Assembly: GCA_014529385.2 (NCBI GenBank)
Contig: CM043960.1
Location: 25,360,396 to 25,424,395, forward strand
Reading direction: 5' to 3'
From: Adiantum capillus-veneris
Lineage: Eukaryota; Streptophyta; Polypodiopsida; Polypodiales; Pteridaceae
Length of the DNA: 64,000 bases
The notes beneath the pieces are model-generated. The model searched no databases and had not been told where the DNA came from. It saw only the letters and a program-made list of their open reading frames with translations. Shown here piece after piece: positions 34,181 to 44,788 of the stretch (within the stretch, counting starts at the first letter, position 1; the number at the start of each line of letters is the position of its first letter). Made by a program: the position numbers and the translations under genes.

Positions 34181-37100
34181 ATGCAAGCAGCGGAGAGGGC
34201 TAAAAAGAAGCTCAACCAAAAGGAGAAACTACAGGAACTGCCCGCTTATCAACTAGACCCCGAGTCAGTCAAAACAACAAAGACATCCCACCTCTCTAGA
34301 GAACAGTTGGAAGAGCACCACACTACAGTCTTCACTGGCAGATTCAAGAGTGAAGAAGGGCATCAGGTGGAGTTGCAACTCCTACCCAAAGAAGTCTATG
34401 ATGTAGCAGCAAAGCCAGAGACAAAAGAGGCTAACCGTAGGCTGGGGCTCAGGGATTTCTATGAACAAGAGCCTTGCGGAGTGGATTTCCAAAAGGCTTA
34501 TGAGCTTCTATCCACAATCAAATAAGATGGAACCGCACAGATATCCGACACCTAAGGGAACAAGGTCGAAGTAGAGATCACAAAAAAAATAGTGGCAGAG
34601 GCACTCAAACTGCCCACAGAAGGAATGACCATGCGAGCAAGAGACAGGAAGACAGCCGGAACATTTACCAAAGAGACAGCCGCGGCTACATTCACCGATC
34701 TAATTCATAAACAAGTGGAAGAGCCATCCCATTTGTATCACCGGCACTTCCATTTCTTGGCAAAAAGGCCACCAAGGTACACTACGCCAAATCACGCCGT
34801 GGCCACCACATTCACTCAGGTTCTCAAGTCGACAACAAGACAACCAATAAACCATGTGCAATATGTCTTGACAACCTTGAAGGACACAAAGAAGGAAGGC
34901 AAGATCACGCACTTGAGTGCACCAGAGGTCTTGACTAGAATATCATATCATGCCATTGGCATGGCCGACAACCTACCACCTCCCCCTGATTAGAACACAT
35001 GGATATTGGCAGCACAACCCTCTCCAAGAGCTACAAGGTCAGGTAAAAGATCATATCAATCTGATGATGAGCAGCTGATAGCTCGCCGGAAAGGTATAGT
35101 AGCGAGAGCTCTGACAACAAAGAAAAGAGAGCTCGGAGAGAAGAGATGAAAAGAAAAGCTATGGACGCACACCAAGAAGAGCCAGCTCAAAAACAAGCGC
35201 GCTTTGAAAGAGAGAAACATGTGTACCAACGTAGTAGACATGCACAAGGGAAGGACCCAAAAAAATGGGTTCCTGCTGGACTTAAAGGCCCTCGAACAAA
35301 GCATCATACAAGAAAAGAGACAGATGATCCAACAGACGTTTAGAAAGGATGTACCAAAAGGCTGAAGCTCTAAAGCTGAAGGAGGTAGAAGAAGCTGCTA
35401 AGAAAGCCAAGCAGGCGAAAGACCAAAGGCAAGTTGAGGAGACGGCTAGAGCATAAGCCCAAGAACAAGGATATGGATCTCCCCCACCAACCTCCCTGCC
35501 TACCGGACAACAGGAACACCCCATGCCAAGACCACTACCATCACCTGAGAAAGAGAAAGATTCTGATTCCACCAAACAAACAGAATCCGCACAAGAAGAT
35601 GACCAGCACGACAGACAAAAAGAAAAAGAAGCCGAGCTAGAATAGAAGAAGGCCATAGAAGATACTCAAAAGCCAGAAGAGAAAAAGGCAAGTGGATCTG
35701 AACAGAAGTCTGATAAAGAAGCAGATGCAGAAAAAGAGTCTACCACTACACATGAGAAAGAAACCAAGCCAAAGAAGGAAGAAAATCCCGCACTTGAAGA
35801 GACATCAAGGTCTGAGCCAACACCCTCTACTTCTACTCAGCCAGCAACTGCCGAGGCATCAAAGCCTCAGGATGACCAAGAAGAAGACCGACCATCTACC
35901 TCCACCCAAGAACCACTAGCAATTACAACGCAGTAGGAAGCCACACATGAGGCTGCAGACACATCTCAGCTGGCAAGACAGGAGGAGTGGTAATCAAACG
36001 ACGAGGTAATAGTGCAAGTCAATGAATATGCATGGCAAATGCAGGAAATGATAGAGAGACTCCGCTCAGAAGCACTAAACCGTAGCACAAAGGCCAAAGA
36101 ACTTGAGATGGTGATCGACGCTCTGCAAGGAAAGTTAGAAGACACGATGACTGTCATCACCAATCTTCAAAGGTAGGTGCAAGAGATGAAGGCCAAATCA
36201 AAACAGCATTAGTTAGCCAGATATAGGCAACAAAAAGAAATGGAGGAGTTAGGTGATCTACTCACCAAATTATTTGATGCCTGCAAAGAAAAAGACGAGC
36301 AGCTGACAGAAGTTACGAATGAACTTCTTACGGCATCTCTATCAGCTCAAAAAATTCAGGTGCAGTTAGATGTTGCCAATGCTTTTCTACAGTATTCTGA
36401 ATAGCGGATCAATGATCAAGCAATTTTCTTACGGCAAATCAGAGAAAATCCAACAGTGGCCTCGATCAAAGGAACTGACAAAGTGTACAAGGCACTCGAG
36501 AAGAAAAACAAAGACCTTGAATTGGAATTAAAGCTAGAAAAATCACAGCGCAGGGACCTGGCACTGATGCGGGTTCAGAGAGAGGAAGAGCTCCTAATGG
36601 AGATAGCAGAACTCAAGCGCATTAATAAACTCCTCAGAGATAGGAAACCAGACACGTAGGAAGAGGTAGGCACTTCAGAGCCGCCACAAAATAGACATAA
36701 CCTCGGTCTTGTTTGCTGAGTTTGAGACACAGTCCACAACAGAGCCGAGTGGTGATGAAGATTTTCAGATTAACATCACGGATGAAGACACAGTGCCAAT
36801 GATCCAGCTGTCAAAAGATGAAGAAGACGCACTGAAGGAGAAGATCACCCTAGAGGTGGATGAGCAGTGGAAAGCCGCAATGGATTGGGAGCTAAATCTT
36901 TTACACTTTGTCAACGTCACTCAACTCACTCCCAATCAGATCAACACTCGCTGGCACCAACAATCCCTGCCGTACCCTCTCATCAAAGTGAAATTATTAT
37001 AGGTGAAAGAGAGGCTGTACAAATATATGCAAGAAGATGGCACATATAAAGACCACCCAAAGTGGAGGTTAAGCTGGCTGAACAAGAATCCGAGATACCT

Positions 37101-37623
37101 GATTCTGTTCACAAGAGCACCTACAGCCCTTCAAAGAGATCCAACCTTCTGTCATGTACCTAGAGTAAGGACATGGCAAGCGCATGAAGCATTGCAAAAG
37201 AAGAGGCCAACTTGGCTTAACTTCCCTAGCCTGCCAGCTCCAGAGAGAGGACAGGCAACATAGAAATACATGGTGAAAACCCTAACGGGCGCCATGTCTT
37301 TCTTCAAGAGTCTACCAGACTTTTCCTGTGCTATGTTATATAAAATCTGCAGAATGTTTCTCACATGTATACAAGTTTTTAATGAGCGTGAGCAAACATG
37401 GGCCCCATGGCTATCATTTTTAGAAGGAAACAAAGGCTTATGCTATGACCTGAGTGGGCAACCTTCAGAAGAAGTCCTTTACGGATTTTATGCCAGATGT
37501 ATGTTCTTGCCATCGGATAATATGCTCTTGCCATCGGATAATATGCTGGCCTTTGAAGAAGCTTTCTACACTGGATTCTTCACCTGGCGAATGAAGATAT
37601 TTGCGTCGATGATCGCAACCTAA
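34181..37623 (+). pseudogene. Element C: decayed Gag-like ORF of unknown type
   Basis: A chain of plus-strand frames over 3.4 kb. The first (34040-34525, likely start ATG near 34181) has TGRFKSEEGHQVELQLLP and RRLGLRDFYEQEPCGVDFQKAYELL; the next (34592-34993) has SHLYHRHFHFLAKRPP. These recall the N-terminal 'putative plant transposon protein' ORFs of large plant LTR elements, but the match is by impression. From 35140 to 36660 the product is very rich in K, E, Q and P, with coiled-coil heptads near 36456-36659. The last frames (36709-37623) are less biased, with a 21 bp tandem repeat at about 37507-37548. Fossil, many breaks. Confidence 0.45.
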
Positions 37624-37809
37624 CATCCAGGTTTGTAGGCTACTCAGCAGTGGAGCTGACGACAAAGTAACAATGCAATTTCTGCAAGTGCCCGACAAAG
37701 ACAGAAGAATCAGATACCAGAAGACAATGGATGCGCTTAAAGACCCCCTCGCCAACCGTCAACCCAAACACTATTTCAGCCCATAAAGCTGTGTCAAGGG
37801 ACGACACAG

Positions 37810-37825
37810 GCGAGGAGGGGGGGAA
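37810..37825 (+). other. Element C polypurine tract
   Basis: GCGAGGAGGGGGGGAA immediately precedes the TGTTAGC start of the LTR. Confidence 0.75.
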
Positions 37826-38190
37826 TGTTAGCAGCAAGCTAACACGGACATCATTTTTCGGAGTTTCTTTGTAAAACATTTATTATTTTGATAAACCGGG
37901 AATATTGTAACTCCTATTTTCTCGGATAAACTCTGTAATTAATGAGCCGGGGCTACAAGCTTCCAGATTGTATCAACCAATCATTACTCAGCATGGTAGA
38001 ACTCCAGATTATGAGTTTTGACCACCCAAAAACCTTGACTAAGGTATAAAAGTCAATTTTTGTAAGTTTTTGGATAAGAAATACACAGCGTGAGCTAACG
38101 ACGCTCACTTCTCTCCTTCCCATGCTTCCTACTCCCTCTTCGGTTGTCACAATAGCGACGTCGCTATTGCACCACCTGTTGAGAGGCACA
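37826..38190 (+). repeat. Element C 3' LTR
   Basis: 365 bp from TGTTAGCAGC to GAGAGGCACA. A TATA box (GGTATAAAAGTC) is at about 38043-38054. It ends exactly where the LTR of element E begins. Confidence 0.65.
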
Positions 38191-38560
38191 TGTTAGAAAC
38201 TGACTCTGAATAGCTAAAGTCGGATTTTGACTTATCGGATATTTACTGAGCTGTATTTTGCCAAGTCGGATGTAACTGTCTTTCAGTTGCAGTCTGCTGA
38301 ATGTCTTATGACTGGGTAGTTAAGTCGGATTTATCTATATAAGTGGGGAATGTATCTGCGCACGAGGTATCTGTTCTCTGATATGAATGTGATGATGATG
38401 GTGCAATGCAGTAACTATTCAGTGTATTGTCTCTGCTTACTCTGATATTCTTTGAATGGTTATGTTTATTGTGTCTGAATTGTTGTTGATGAAGCATGGT
38501 GGAGTAGATTGTCATTCTTGTTGTGCATGATGTTCATGTGTTGACCTAACCCACAACACA
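38191..38560 (+). repeat. Element E 5' LTR
   Basis: 370 bp from TGTTAGAAAC to CCCACAACACA. A TATA box (CTATATAAGTGG) is at about 38334-38346. TAAGTCGGAT-like phrases recur several times in U3 (38215-38330), as subrepeats often do in LTR promoters. Confidence 0.65.
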
Positions 38561-38578
38561 TTTGGCGATCCTGCTGGG
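38561..38578 (+). other. Element E primer-binding site
   Basis: TTTGGCGATCCTGCTGGG directly follows the LTR. It has the TTTGGCG start of plant primer sites but is not the usual TTTGGCGCC type; the tRNA is not assigned. Confidence 0.55.
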
Positions 38579-38605
38579 TTAACGTTTATTTTCAAGTAAT
38601 GATGC

Positions 38606-40567
38606 ATGTCAGAGGGAGACAGGAGAGTAGGAAGAGTGTACTACACAAGGGCTCAAGCACAGGCTGGAAACATTGATCCATTTAACTATGATCATGACAA
38701 TCAGCAATCACCCGATGCTCAGGGGCAGCAACCTGTAGACCAAGGAGGGGTAGGATCAGGAGCAGCAGGAGAAGGGAGAGTGAGGCAATTTATTGGAGCT
38801 TTATTCCTGGCAGGAAGAACCACCAGGAGAAGGATCCAGTTTGACCCACTTCAGGGGGCTACCAGGCAAAGACCTAGGAGACCACCACAACCCATTCCAA
38901 TGGCTCAACCACCACCCAACCCAAAGGTCAAGGCAGCCAAGTTTAGAGCAGGGAGTAAGGAAGATGCTGACTGTCATGTGGCACAGTTTGAAACTAAGTG
39001 GCAGGCAAGTGGCTATCAGGTGATGTATGCTGATGCAGTTAAGATGGAACAGTTTGCTGCCACATTGGAAGGAAAGGCCATGAGTTGGTTCAGCCAATAT
39101 GGCATTGCACATTTTGCTACTTATAATGCTTTGAAGCAGGCATTTCTGCAGAGATTTAGAAAGGAGAAGACTCCGACTGATGTCCTGAGAAAACTCAGAG
39201 ACATTAAGCAAAATAAGATGCTAGTTGAAGACTATGCACAAAAGTTCAGAATTTTAGTAGAAAGATTGCAGGGGAATGAAAGACCCACTAATGAAATGTT
39301 AGCAGGTTATTTTTTGAAAGGATTGAGAAGCAGCTTAAAGGGAGCAGTAGCTAGCATTGATATTGCTGGAGGTCTGGATGACCTTGTTACTGCTGCTGCA
39401 AGGGTGGAGAAGAGACTTGGCATGACCAAGGCAAAAGGAAAAGAAGACAGTGACTCAGATTCAGATGAAGCATCTGAAGACACAGATTCCAGTGGGAACT
39501 CAGATTCAGACTCACCATCAGACAGTGATGAGGAAACAGAAAAAAGAAAGAAGAAACAGAGCAGTAAGAAGAAGAAAGTCATGCAAAAGCAGAGCATTGA
39601 GCAAGATTTGGTAGGCAAACTTAAAAAGTTTGGTTATTCTGTTGTAGCACCTAAAGAAAAAGTGTATTGTCACATTTGTGAAAGGGATGGACATAGCACT
39701 GCTAGCTGTTGGTATAATCCAAAGAATAGAGGGCAGACAACACCTAACATAGGAAGAGGAAGACCAGAAATTGGAGCAAATCAAGCAGTACCATTTAGGG
39801 GAAGACCACCATTTCAGAGGGCAAGACCTCCTAGACCTCCTTGGAGAGAGCAGGAGAACAATAATAATAGGAGACCCTGTGTGTACTGTGGTGCACCAGA
39901 TCACTGGGTAGGTCCCAATTGTGCTTTATGGGTGAAGCATAGGGAAGAAAGGGGAATGCCCATTGTAAGGTACAATCAGCCCAATCAACCTGGAAATCAG
40001 CAACAGCAGCAGCAGCAAAACCAGCCAGCAGCTCAGGCAAATGTAATCTTGTTTGATGTGTTTTCTCAGGATAAGCAGATTCCAGATACTGACCAAGAAC
40101 AGGAGCAGCAAGGGAATGAAGAGGAACATCAATGGGCTTGTGACTGCAACCAATGTGTGCAGGAGGATCATGTTGAAGTTCTAGCAGTGACTAGGTCTAA
40201 GGATAAAGCACCTTTGGATTGGAAGGAGCAAAAAGGGGTAAGAGACCAGGTTACAAAAAGGATTGCCAAACACCAGGCAAAGCAGGTGGATATTGAGGAT
40301 GACCCAAAAGAGAAGGAAGAGCAGAATAATGGGAGCAAGGAGGTGGAGAATAAACAGGATAAGGATTGGTTTGAAATACTTATTAGCTCACCTCTTCAAT
40401 TATCTTTGGATCAGTTGTTGCAATTGGTTCCAGCTTTCAAAGACAGATTGTTCAGAAAGCTGCAGAACCTGAATGGACTTGGCACAATGGACAGGCAGTT
40501 TTCTCCAGCAGCAACAAATAGAATTGATCCAGCAGATGTGGACTTTCTATACATGCATCATGGATAG
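38606..40567 (+). CDS. Element E: Gag polyprotein (653 aa)
   Basis: One open frame starting 28 bp after the primer site. Residues about 110-280 are a Ty3-type Gag core (KFRAGSKEDADCHVAQFE, MEQFAATLEGKAMSWFSQYG, FLQRFRKEKTPTDVLRKLRDI, EMLAGYFLKGLRSSLKGAV). An acidic serine/aspartate run and a lysine-rich run follow at about 280-330. Two zinc-knuckle-like clusters are visible: CHICERDGHSTASCW (about residue 353) and CVYCGAPDHWVGPNC (about 430). The C-terminus is rich in Q, E and D and has no protease. Gag would package RNA in particles. The frame looks whole. The stop lies at the junction with element F, so the native C-terminus may have been longer. Confidence 0.85.
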   Translation: MSEGDRRVGRVYYTRAQAQAGNIDPFNYDHDNQQSPDAQGQQPVDQGGVGSGAAGEGRVRQFIGALFLAGRTTRRRIQFDPLQGATRQRPRRPPQPIPMAQPPPNPKVKAAKFRAGSKEDADCHVAQFETKWQASGYQVMYADAVKMEQFAATLEGKAMSWFSQYGIAHFATYNALKQAFLQRFRKEKTPTDVLRKLRDIKQNKMLVEDYAQKFRILVERLQGNERPTNEMLAGYFLKGLRSSLKGAVASIDIAGGLDDLVTAAARVEKRLGMTKAKGKEDSDSDSDEASEDTDSSGNSDSDSPSDSDEETEKRKKKQSSKKKKVMQKQSIEQDLVGKLKKFGYSVVAPKEKVYCHICERDGHSTASCWYNPKNRGQTTPNIGRGRPEIGANQAVPFRGRPPFQRARPPRPPWREQENNNNRRPCVYCGAPDHWVGPNCALWVKHREERGMPIVRYNQPNQPGNQQQQQQQNQPAAQANVILFDVFSQDKQIPDTDQEQEQQGNEEEHQWACDCNQCVQEDHVEVLAVTRSKDKAPLDWKEQKGVRDQVTKRIAKHQAKQVDIEDDPKEKEEQNNGSKEVENKQDKDWFEILISSPLQLSLDQLLQLVPAFKDRLFRKLQNLNGLGTMDRQFSPAATNRIDPADVDFLYMHHG

Positions 40568-41640
40568 AAGGATCATAAGTGCACTCTACACTAAATTCCC
40601 ACTCTGCATGTACATCAGCACCACAATCTCCTTTCACAAAAGATTCTACAATAGCTGCACTTGTAGTGGAACCAACCTCTTTCTTCTTGGCCTCTTTTGC
40701 CTTCAATTTAGGACATTTCTTTATCGAGTGATCATTAGCCTTGCAATAATGGCAACACATCTTTTTGCCTTTTTCACAAGAAGCATTAGGAATATGTGAT
40801 TTTCTTCTCACTAAGGAACCATGAGAAGTAGCTGCATTGCTATTACCACCTTTTCTTTGAGCAACAATAAAAGCATGTTCAAAAGCACACTATTTAGCCA
40901 TGTTCTTTCATAAAAGTGACTCTTGTAACAACAATGTGCATAATGCATCAAACTTGACAGTTGCACATTCTTTAGCCCTGTTCTTTCTTAAAAGTGACTC
41001 TTGTAACAACAATGTGCATAATGCATCAAACTTGACAACTTGAGGGTTTCCTTGGGTCATAAGTCTCCAAGTACTAGCAAAAGTCTGGTAAGAATCTAAC
41101 AATGCATCAAGAACAGTCTGCACAAGTGAACGGGCAAAAATGACTGCCTGTAGAAATGAGTTACTCATTGATATCCTTGATACCATTAAGAAAAGTGTAC
41201 ATGTCATCTTTCTCTTGCATGATCTTTGACTCCAACTCTTTATGTAGCAATGCAATTTTAGCTTCATTTTGCGACTTGCATAAAGAGTAGCCAGAATATC
41301 CCACACCTGTTTTGCTACTTTAACTAAGCAAATGTGAGGAGTAATATTATGTTTTAGAGATAAGCATGAGCTTGCACATCTCTAACATCCTAACGAGACT
41401 ACTCAATCATAGGCAAAACAACTCTAGTAGTAACAAACCTGCTACTAGAACCTACAACATCCTAAATATAGCCTGTATCCACATAAGGCGGATGTACATC
41501 ACTGCCCTACACAACATTCCATACACTCTTTGACACAAGAACACGTGTCATCATGTAAGCCCACATTGGCTAGCTTTCCACATCCAATTTATCCTCAACA
41601 ACAAACATCTTGAAAACATTTGTGTTGTTGTCAACCATGG
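40568..41640 (-). pseudogene. Element F: Copia gag
   Basis: Minus-strand frames encode a Copia-type Gag. The 40908-41306 frame corresponds to the Gag core (VWDILATLYAS..., LLDSYQTFASTWRLM). The 40452-40811 frame carries a CCHC knuckle (CHYCKANDHSIKKCPKLKAKE, near 40695-40755). The leading part starts near 41640 (ATGGTTGACAACAACAC). A 78 bp duplication lies inside. Broken and truncated before protease. Confidence 0.7.
40903..41038. repeat. 78 bp in-frame tandem duplication in element F gag
   Basis: TTCTTTC(A/T)TAAAAGTGACTC and the following bases occur at 40903 and again at 40981. The step of 78 bp equals 26 codons and the translation shows VKFDALCTLLLQESLL twice. Confidence 0.85.
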
Positions 41641-41987
41641 CGAGTGACTACACCTCATGTGAAAAATGCCTGAAAAGAGAAAAAACAAAGTAGGACCAAC
41701 ATGTGCTATATAGAACAACCCAAAGATGACTGTTAGGGACTTTTTTTAATAGAAAATTTCATTGACAAAAAAGTTGTACAAAAGGAGGAAATTGCATGCG
41801 CAATATTGCTTGTATAGAAAAACGAGATTAAAATGAGTCCAAATCAAAATTTTGAGCAGATCGAGCTCTTTGAGCCCACCCAAAGTATTTAATGAGCTAA
41901 TGACACTCACAAAGCTCACTCAAATCGGAGAAAGTGATCGAGCGGGTGCTAACGATAGTGGAGACTATGCTCGAGAGGACATAGCTT

Positions 41988-41999
41988 GCTCTGATACCA
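41988..41999 (-). other. Element F primer-binding site (initiator Met tRNA type)
   Basis: The minus strand reads TGGTATCAGAGC three bases after the LTR end. This is the classic plant Copia primer site. Confidence 0.9.
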
Positions 42000-42001
42000 A
42001 T

Positions 42002-42228
42002 TGTTGGAATTAGGGTTGCAGGGAAACACACACAGCTTGAAGAAGATAAAGAAGCTCAAGTCACACAACATAGATTATATTACTTAGTGCACAGTGGAAA
42101 GATAAGTTAGTCCTAGAGTGATGGGAGTATATACAATGCACAAGGGGGGAAAACCTCCTAGTGAGGGAAAAAATGCCCCGACGGTCCTAAGTGTATTCAC
42201 ACACATCACTACCACATCTATGTTAACA
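42002..42228 (-). repeat. Element F 5' LTR
   Basis: 227 bp, TGTTAACATA...CCTAATTCCAACA on the minus strand. It matches the LTR at 61021-61247 over its full length. The outer flank is AAGAG; no partner is visible because the element's other end is gone. Confidence 0.85.
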
Positions 42229-42302
42229 AAGAGATACCTTCATCTCAACTTCATCATTGAAGGCCTTGAGACACACACTTTTCTTCTCAATGTCTACTTA
42301 GC

Positions 42303-42304
<2 letters not shown>

Positions 42305-42385
<81 letters not shown>
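42305..42385. repeat. (GA)n microsatellite
   Basis: 81 bp of uninterrupted GA, 76 bp outside the element F LTR. The long plus frame here is an artefact. Confidence 0.95.
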
Positions 42386-42387
<2 letters not shown>

Positions 42388-43470
42388 GACTCCAACATTG
42401 ATACCCAATTTCTTTGTATTTACGACCGGCTTGCAGCATTGACTTCTTCCTCAACATTGACGTGCATGGGTGAGGGGCCTCTTCTATAGAGGAGTGACAC
42501 CCAGCATCAGCATCAACATCGACTACAAATTTTCACATGCTCTCTGGCATTATAAAGAGCGAGACAGAGAGACAATTTGTTGATAGTGAAAGACAGGTTA
42601 CAGATTGTTATTAGCAGCAGTTCTATGCATTTGTGAGAGCAAATTTGGATTGCCATATGCATTCTTGGCATTGATGTATGTTCTTTGTAGTATTGCTCAT
42701 GCAATAGCCATTGACGGCTTCTCAGAGACAACTCCGAGATATAGTTTTACATGCACAAAAATAGTCATGGGTTCTCTTAACATAAAATATTTGCAAGCAT
42801 AATTGATAGTGACAACCATTACAACTCCACTTGGAGTTTTGGATGCATATGTTTTATGCACAACTAACACTTGAGAGAGCTTATGCTCTGTTAAGAGCAT
42901 TTTACTCCTTGCACGGAGTGGATTCTGTGCTTTTTCTTGCATAGTCATTGGCGCCTATTTGAGCGCATGTCCTACAGATTTGCAGTGATAGTTCTACGTT
43001 TTGGATGTATGTTGTGCTACACATACTACCATTGTATGTCGTTGTGGAGCCGATTTTGACTTGTCTTGGCAGTCCTAACCATTTCAAAGACTTGACCTAG
43101 AAGAACCCTTTTTGAGACTATGGCTAGTCATGTTTGCGTAAGCTTTTGTGAGGGTTGTTGCATGAGGTTTTTTGAAGCCGAGCACTGGGGTTCAGGTTAC
43201 CCAGTGTGAGGATTAGATTGTTAGATATCCCTGTTCATGGCCTTGCCATATGACATGTATAGAGCGGTATAGGTGCTTTAACACCAAGTTGACATTCGTT
43301 CTCGATAGTTTCTTTGAGCACTTTATGCAATTTGATGCCCAATCAATACTCTTTGTTGCTTTATGCATTGTTTTTTGCTCAACTTTGCTTGAGATTTTGA
43401 TATTTGTGCAAAGGAGACTCTGCCAAAATTTTTGCTAAAAGTTTGCCATAAATTCCTAGTCTCACTCTCT
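42386..43470. other. No recognisable gene
   Basis: Only short frames without domains on both strands. Confidence 0.5.
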
Positions 43471-43479
43471 TCCATTTTG

Positions 43480-43830
43480 TCTTGTCAGTCATAGCTAGAA
43501 CTTTTGAGAAAGAAGAGTATTATACCAAGAAGTTTGATGGCATAAACTTCACGATGTGGAAGCAATGTATGCTTGATGTCTTGGTCAATAAGGGCCTTGC
43601 AATGCCATTGGAAGAGAGTAAAGAGGGTGTTTACACTCTATATTTGATTTTGTTCAATGTTTTCTTTAAGTTTAAGTTTGTATGTATCGTAGGAAGAAAA
43701 TATTGCTGCAACTCATGAGTCTGAAAAAGTCCAAAGACCCCTTATGTCCTCAATTTCAAGATTATAAGGCATTTCGGACTTACATGAAAAAAGAAACATA
43801 TTGGGCTCATGTGTACTCTGGGCCTCTCTT
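43480..43830 (+). pseudogene. Copia gag N-terminal fragment
   Basis: The frame at 43482-43718 has EEYYTKKFDGINFTMWKQCMLDVLVNKGLAMPLE, the (K/L)FDG.NF..WK..M...L pattern at the start of plant Copia Gag. Nothing else of the element follows. Possibly the same old element as the Copia fragment at 55735, but this is not shown. Fossil. Confidence 0.5.
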
Positions 43831-44160
43831 TTAATCCAAAAGATACAAGTTGAAGGGCCACAATCATTAGGAGAAACTTGGACTCAATTTTAAACCCTGT
43901 AAGAAACGCCAACTCAGCATAGAGAGAGGTAATTATGAAAAATGCAAAAGTTTTTTTTTGAAATTCTATTTCTCATAGTACATACGTAAAAGTTTGCTCA
44001 ATCACTTAAATGCATGCTCGTACAAAATGCTTTTCGAAAGCCCAACTTAAGTGTACACAAAATTCCATGTCTGTGAATCTTAATGAGCGATGTGATGTGC
44101 GATGAGAGAAAACACATAAGAGTTGTTTTCAAAATACAAAAATAATGCCACGGAATAGAG

Positions 44161-44708
44161 GCACAAGTATCAATCACCTTTTTATGAAGTACTCTCAATT
44201 TAAATTCGAAAAGATTGTACTTGATAGTGATTGATAGGTACTATTTAAGACTATGAAGGAGTCAAAACCAAGTGAATAGAGGTGCTTGAGGGGTCTCTCG
44301 GACCTCTATTCCTTGGACCCCTCAAGGGCCTCTATTCGCTTGGTACTGACCTCATGAGGCCCTACCCCCAGGGCCTCTATTCGCTTGGTACTGACCTCAT
44401 GAGGCCCTAGGCTTAAAAATGCTATATCTTGAGCTAGAGACGCCAGATTTCAGTGTTCTAAAGAGCTATCCTATGGTTTTTGGACGTTCCGGATGCATCC
44501 GTGGCCTTAAAAAGTGCTATATCTTAATCCTAGGGCCTCATAAGGTCAAAACCAAGCGAATAGAGGTCCCAGAGACCCCTCAAGCGCCTCTATTTGCTTG
44601 GTTTTGACTCCTTCATAGTCTTAAATAATACCTATCAATCACTATCAAGTACAATCTGTTCGAATTTAAATTGCGAGTACTTCATAAAAAGGTGATTGAT
44701 ACTTGTGC
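44161..44708. mobile_element. Foldback/MITE-like element with 138 bp terminal inverted repeats
   Basis: The left arm 44161-44298 and right arm 44571-44708 are inverted copies (start GCACAAGTATCAATCACC), about 90% alike by eye. The flanks are GAG on both sides (44158-44160, 44709-44711), a candidate 3 bp target duplication. The centre has a direct repeat (GGGCCTCTATTCGCTTGGTA and the next 19 bases, at about 44328 and 44371) and further GAGGCCCTA palindromic bits. There is no transposase. A 3 bp duplication fits CACTA or PIF/Harbinger-type enzymes, but the termini match neither standard end, so the superfamily is open. Confidence 0.75.
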
Positions 44709-44788
44709 GAGATACACAAGTACAAGTACTTCACTTTATATGATAGCAACAACGGGTCATAAAAAGGCGTTCGACGCTTGTCCCAGAT
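44682..44788. repeat. Imperfect 32 bp repeat across the foldback right edge
   Basis: TCATAAAAAGGTGATTGATA (44682) and TCATAAAAAGGCGTTCGACG (44757) start related 32 bp units 75 bp apart. In one frame they read HKKVIDTCAR and HKKAFDACPR. The first unit lies in the foldback arm, the second outside it. Confidence 0.6.

Larger units (their letters stand above)
32800..38190 (+). mobile_element. Element C: LTR element with unknown ORF
   Basis: Plus-strand order: a non-coding leader with three CGCG palindromes (33399-33994), a long decayed coding region (34181-37623), a polypurine tract (37810-37825) and a 3' LTR (37826-38190). No RT, RNase H or integrase motif appears, so it is probably non-autonomous. 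The 5' LTR and primer site were not found; the left edge is approximate. About a dozen breaks in the coding region make it clearly older than element G. Confidence 0.6.
38191..40567 (+). mobile_element. Element E: LTR element with gag only, 3' end missing
   Basis: A 5' LTR, a primer site and one long gag frame are present. The element stops at about 40567, where minus-strand Copia sequence (element F) begins, so protease, pol and 3' LTR are either lost or never existed. The gag frame looks whole, which suggests a young element or one under recent selection. Confidence 0.65.
40568..42228 (-). mobile_element. Element F: Copia element, 5' portion
   Basis: Minus-strand order: 5' LTR (42002-42228), Met-type primer site, leader, gag with a zinc knuckle, then an abrupt end at the junction with element E. 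Its LTR is the same length as that of element G (227 bp) and about 85-88% alike by eye, so F and G belong to one family. Several breaks in gag; protease and pol are absent. Older than G. Confidence 0.75.

Noticed and set aside
35282-35656. Minus-strand frame of 124 codons rich in S, C and L
   Set aside because: Antisense of the K/E/Q-rich coding remnant of element C.
38801-39211. Minus-strand frame of 136 codons
   Set aside because: Shadow of the gag frame on the plus strand.
39307-40171. Minus-strand frames rich in S, L and F, resembling membrane proteins
   Set aside because: Antisense of the D/S/K/Q-rich part of gag; composition is a mirror effect.
42118-42489. 123-codon frame
   Set aside because: Crosses the element F LTR and a GA microsatellite; no coding signal.
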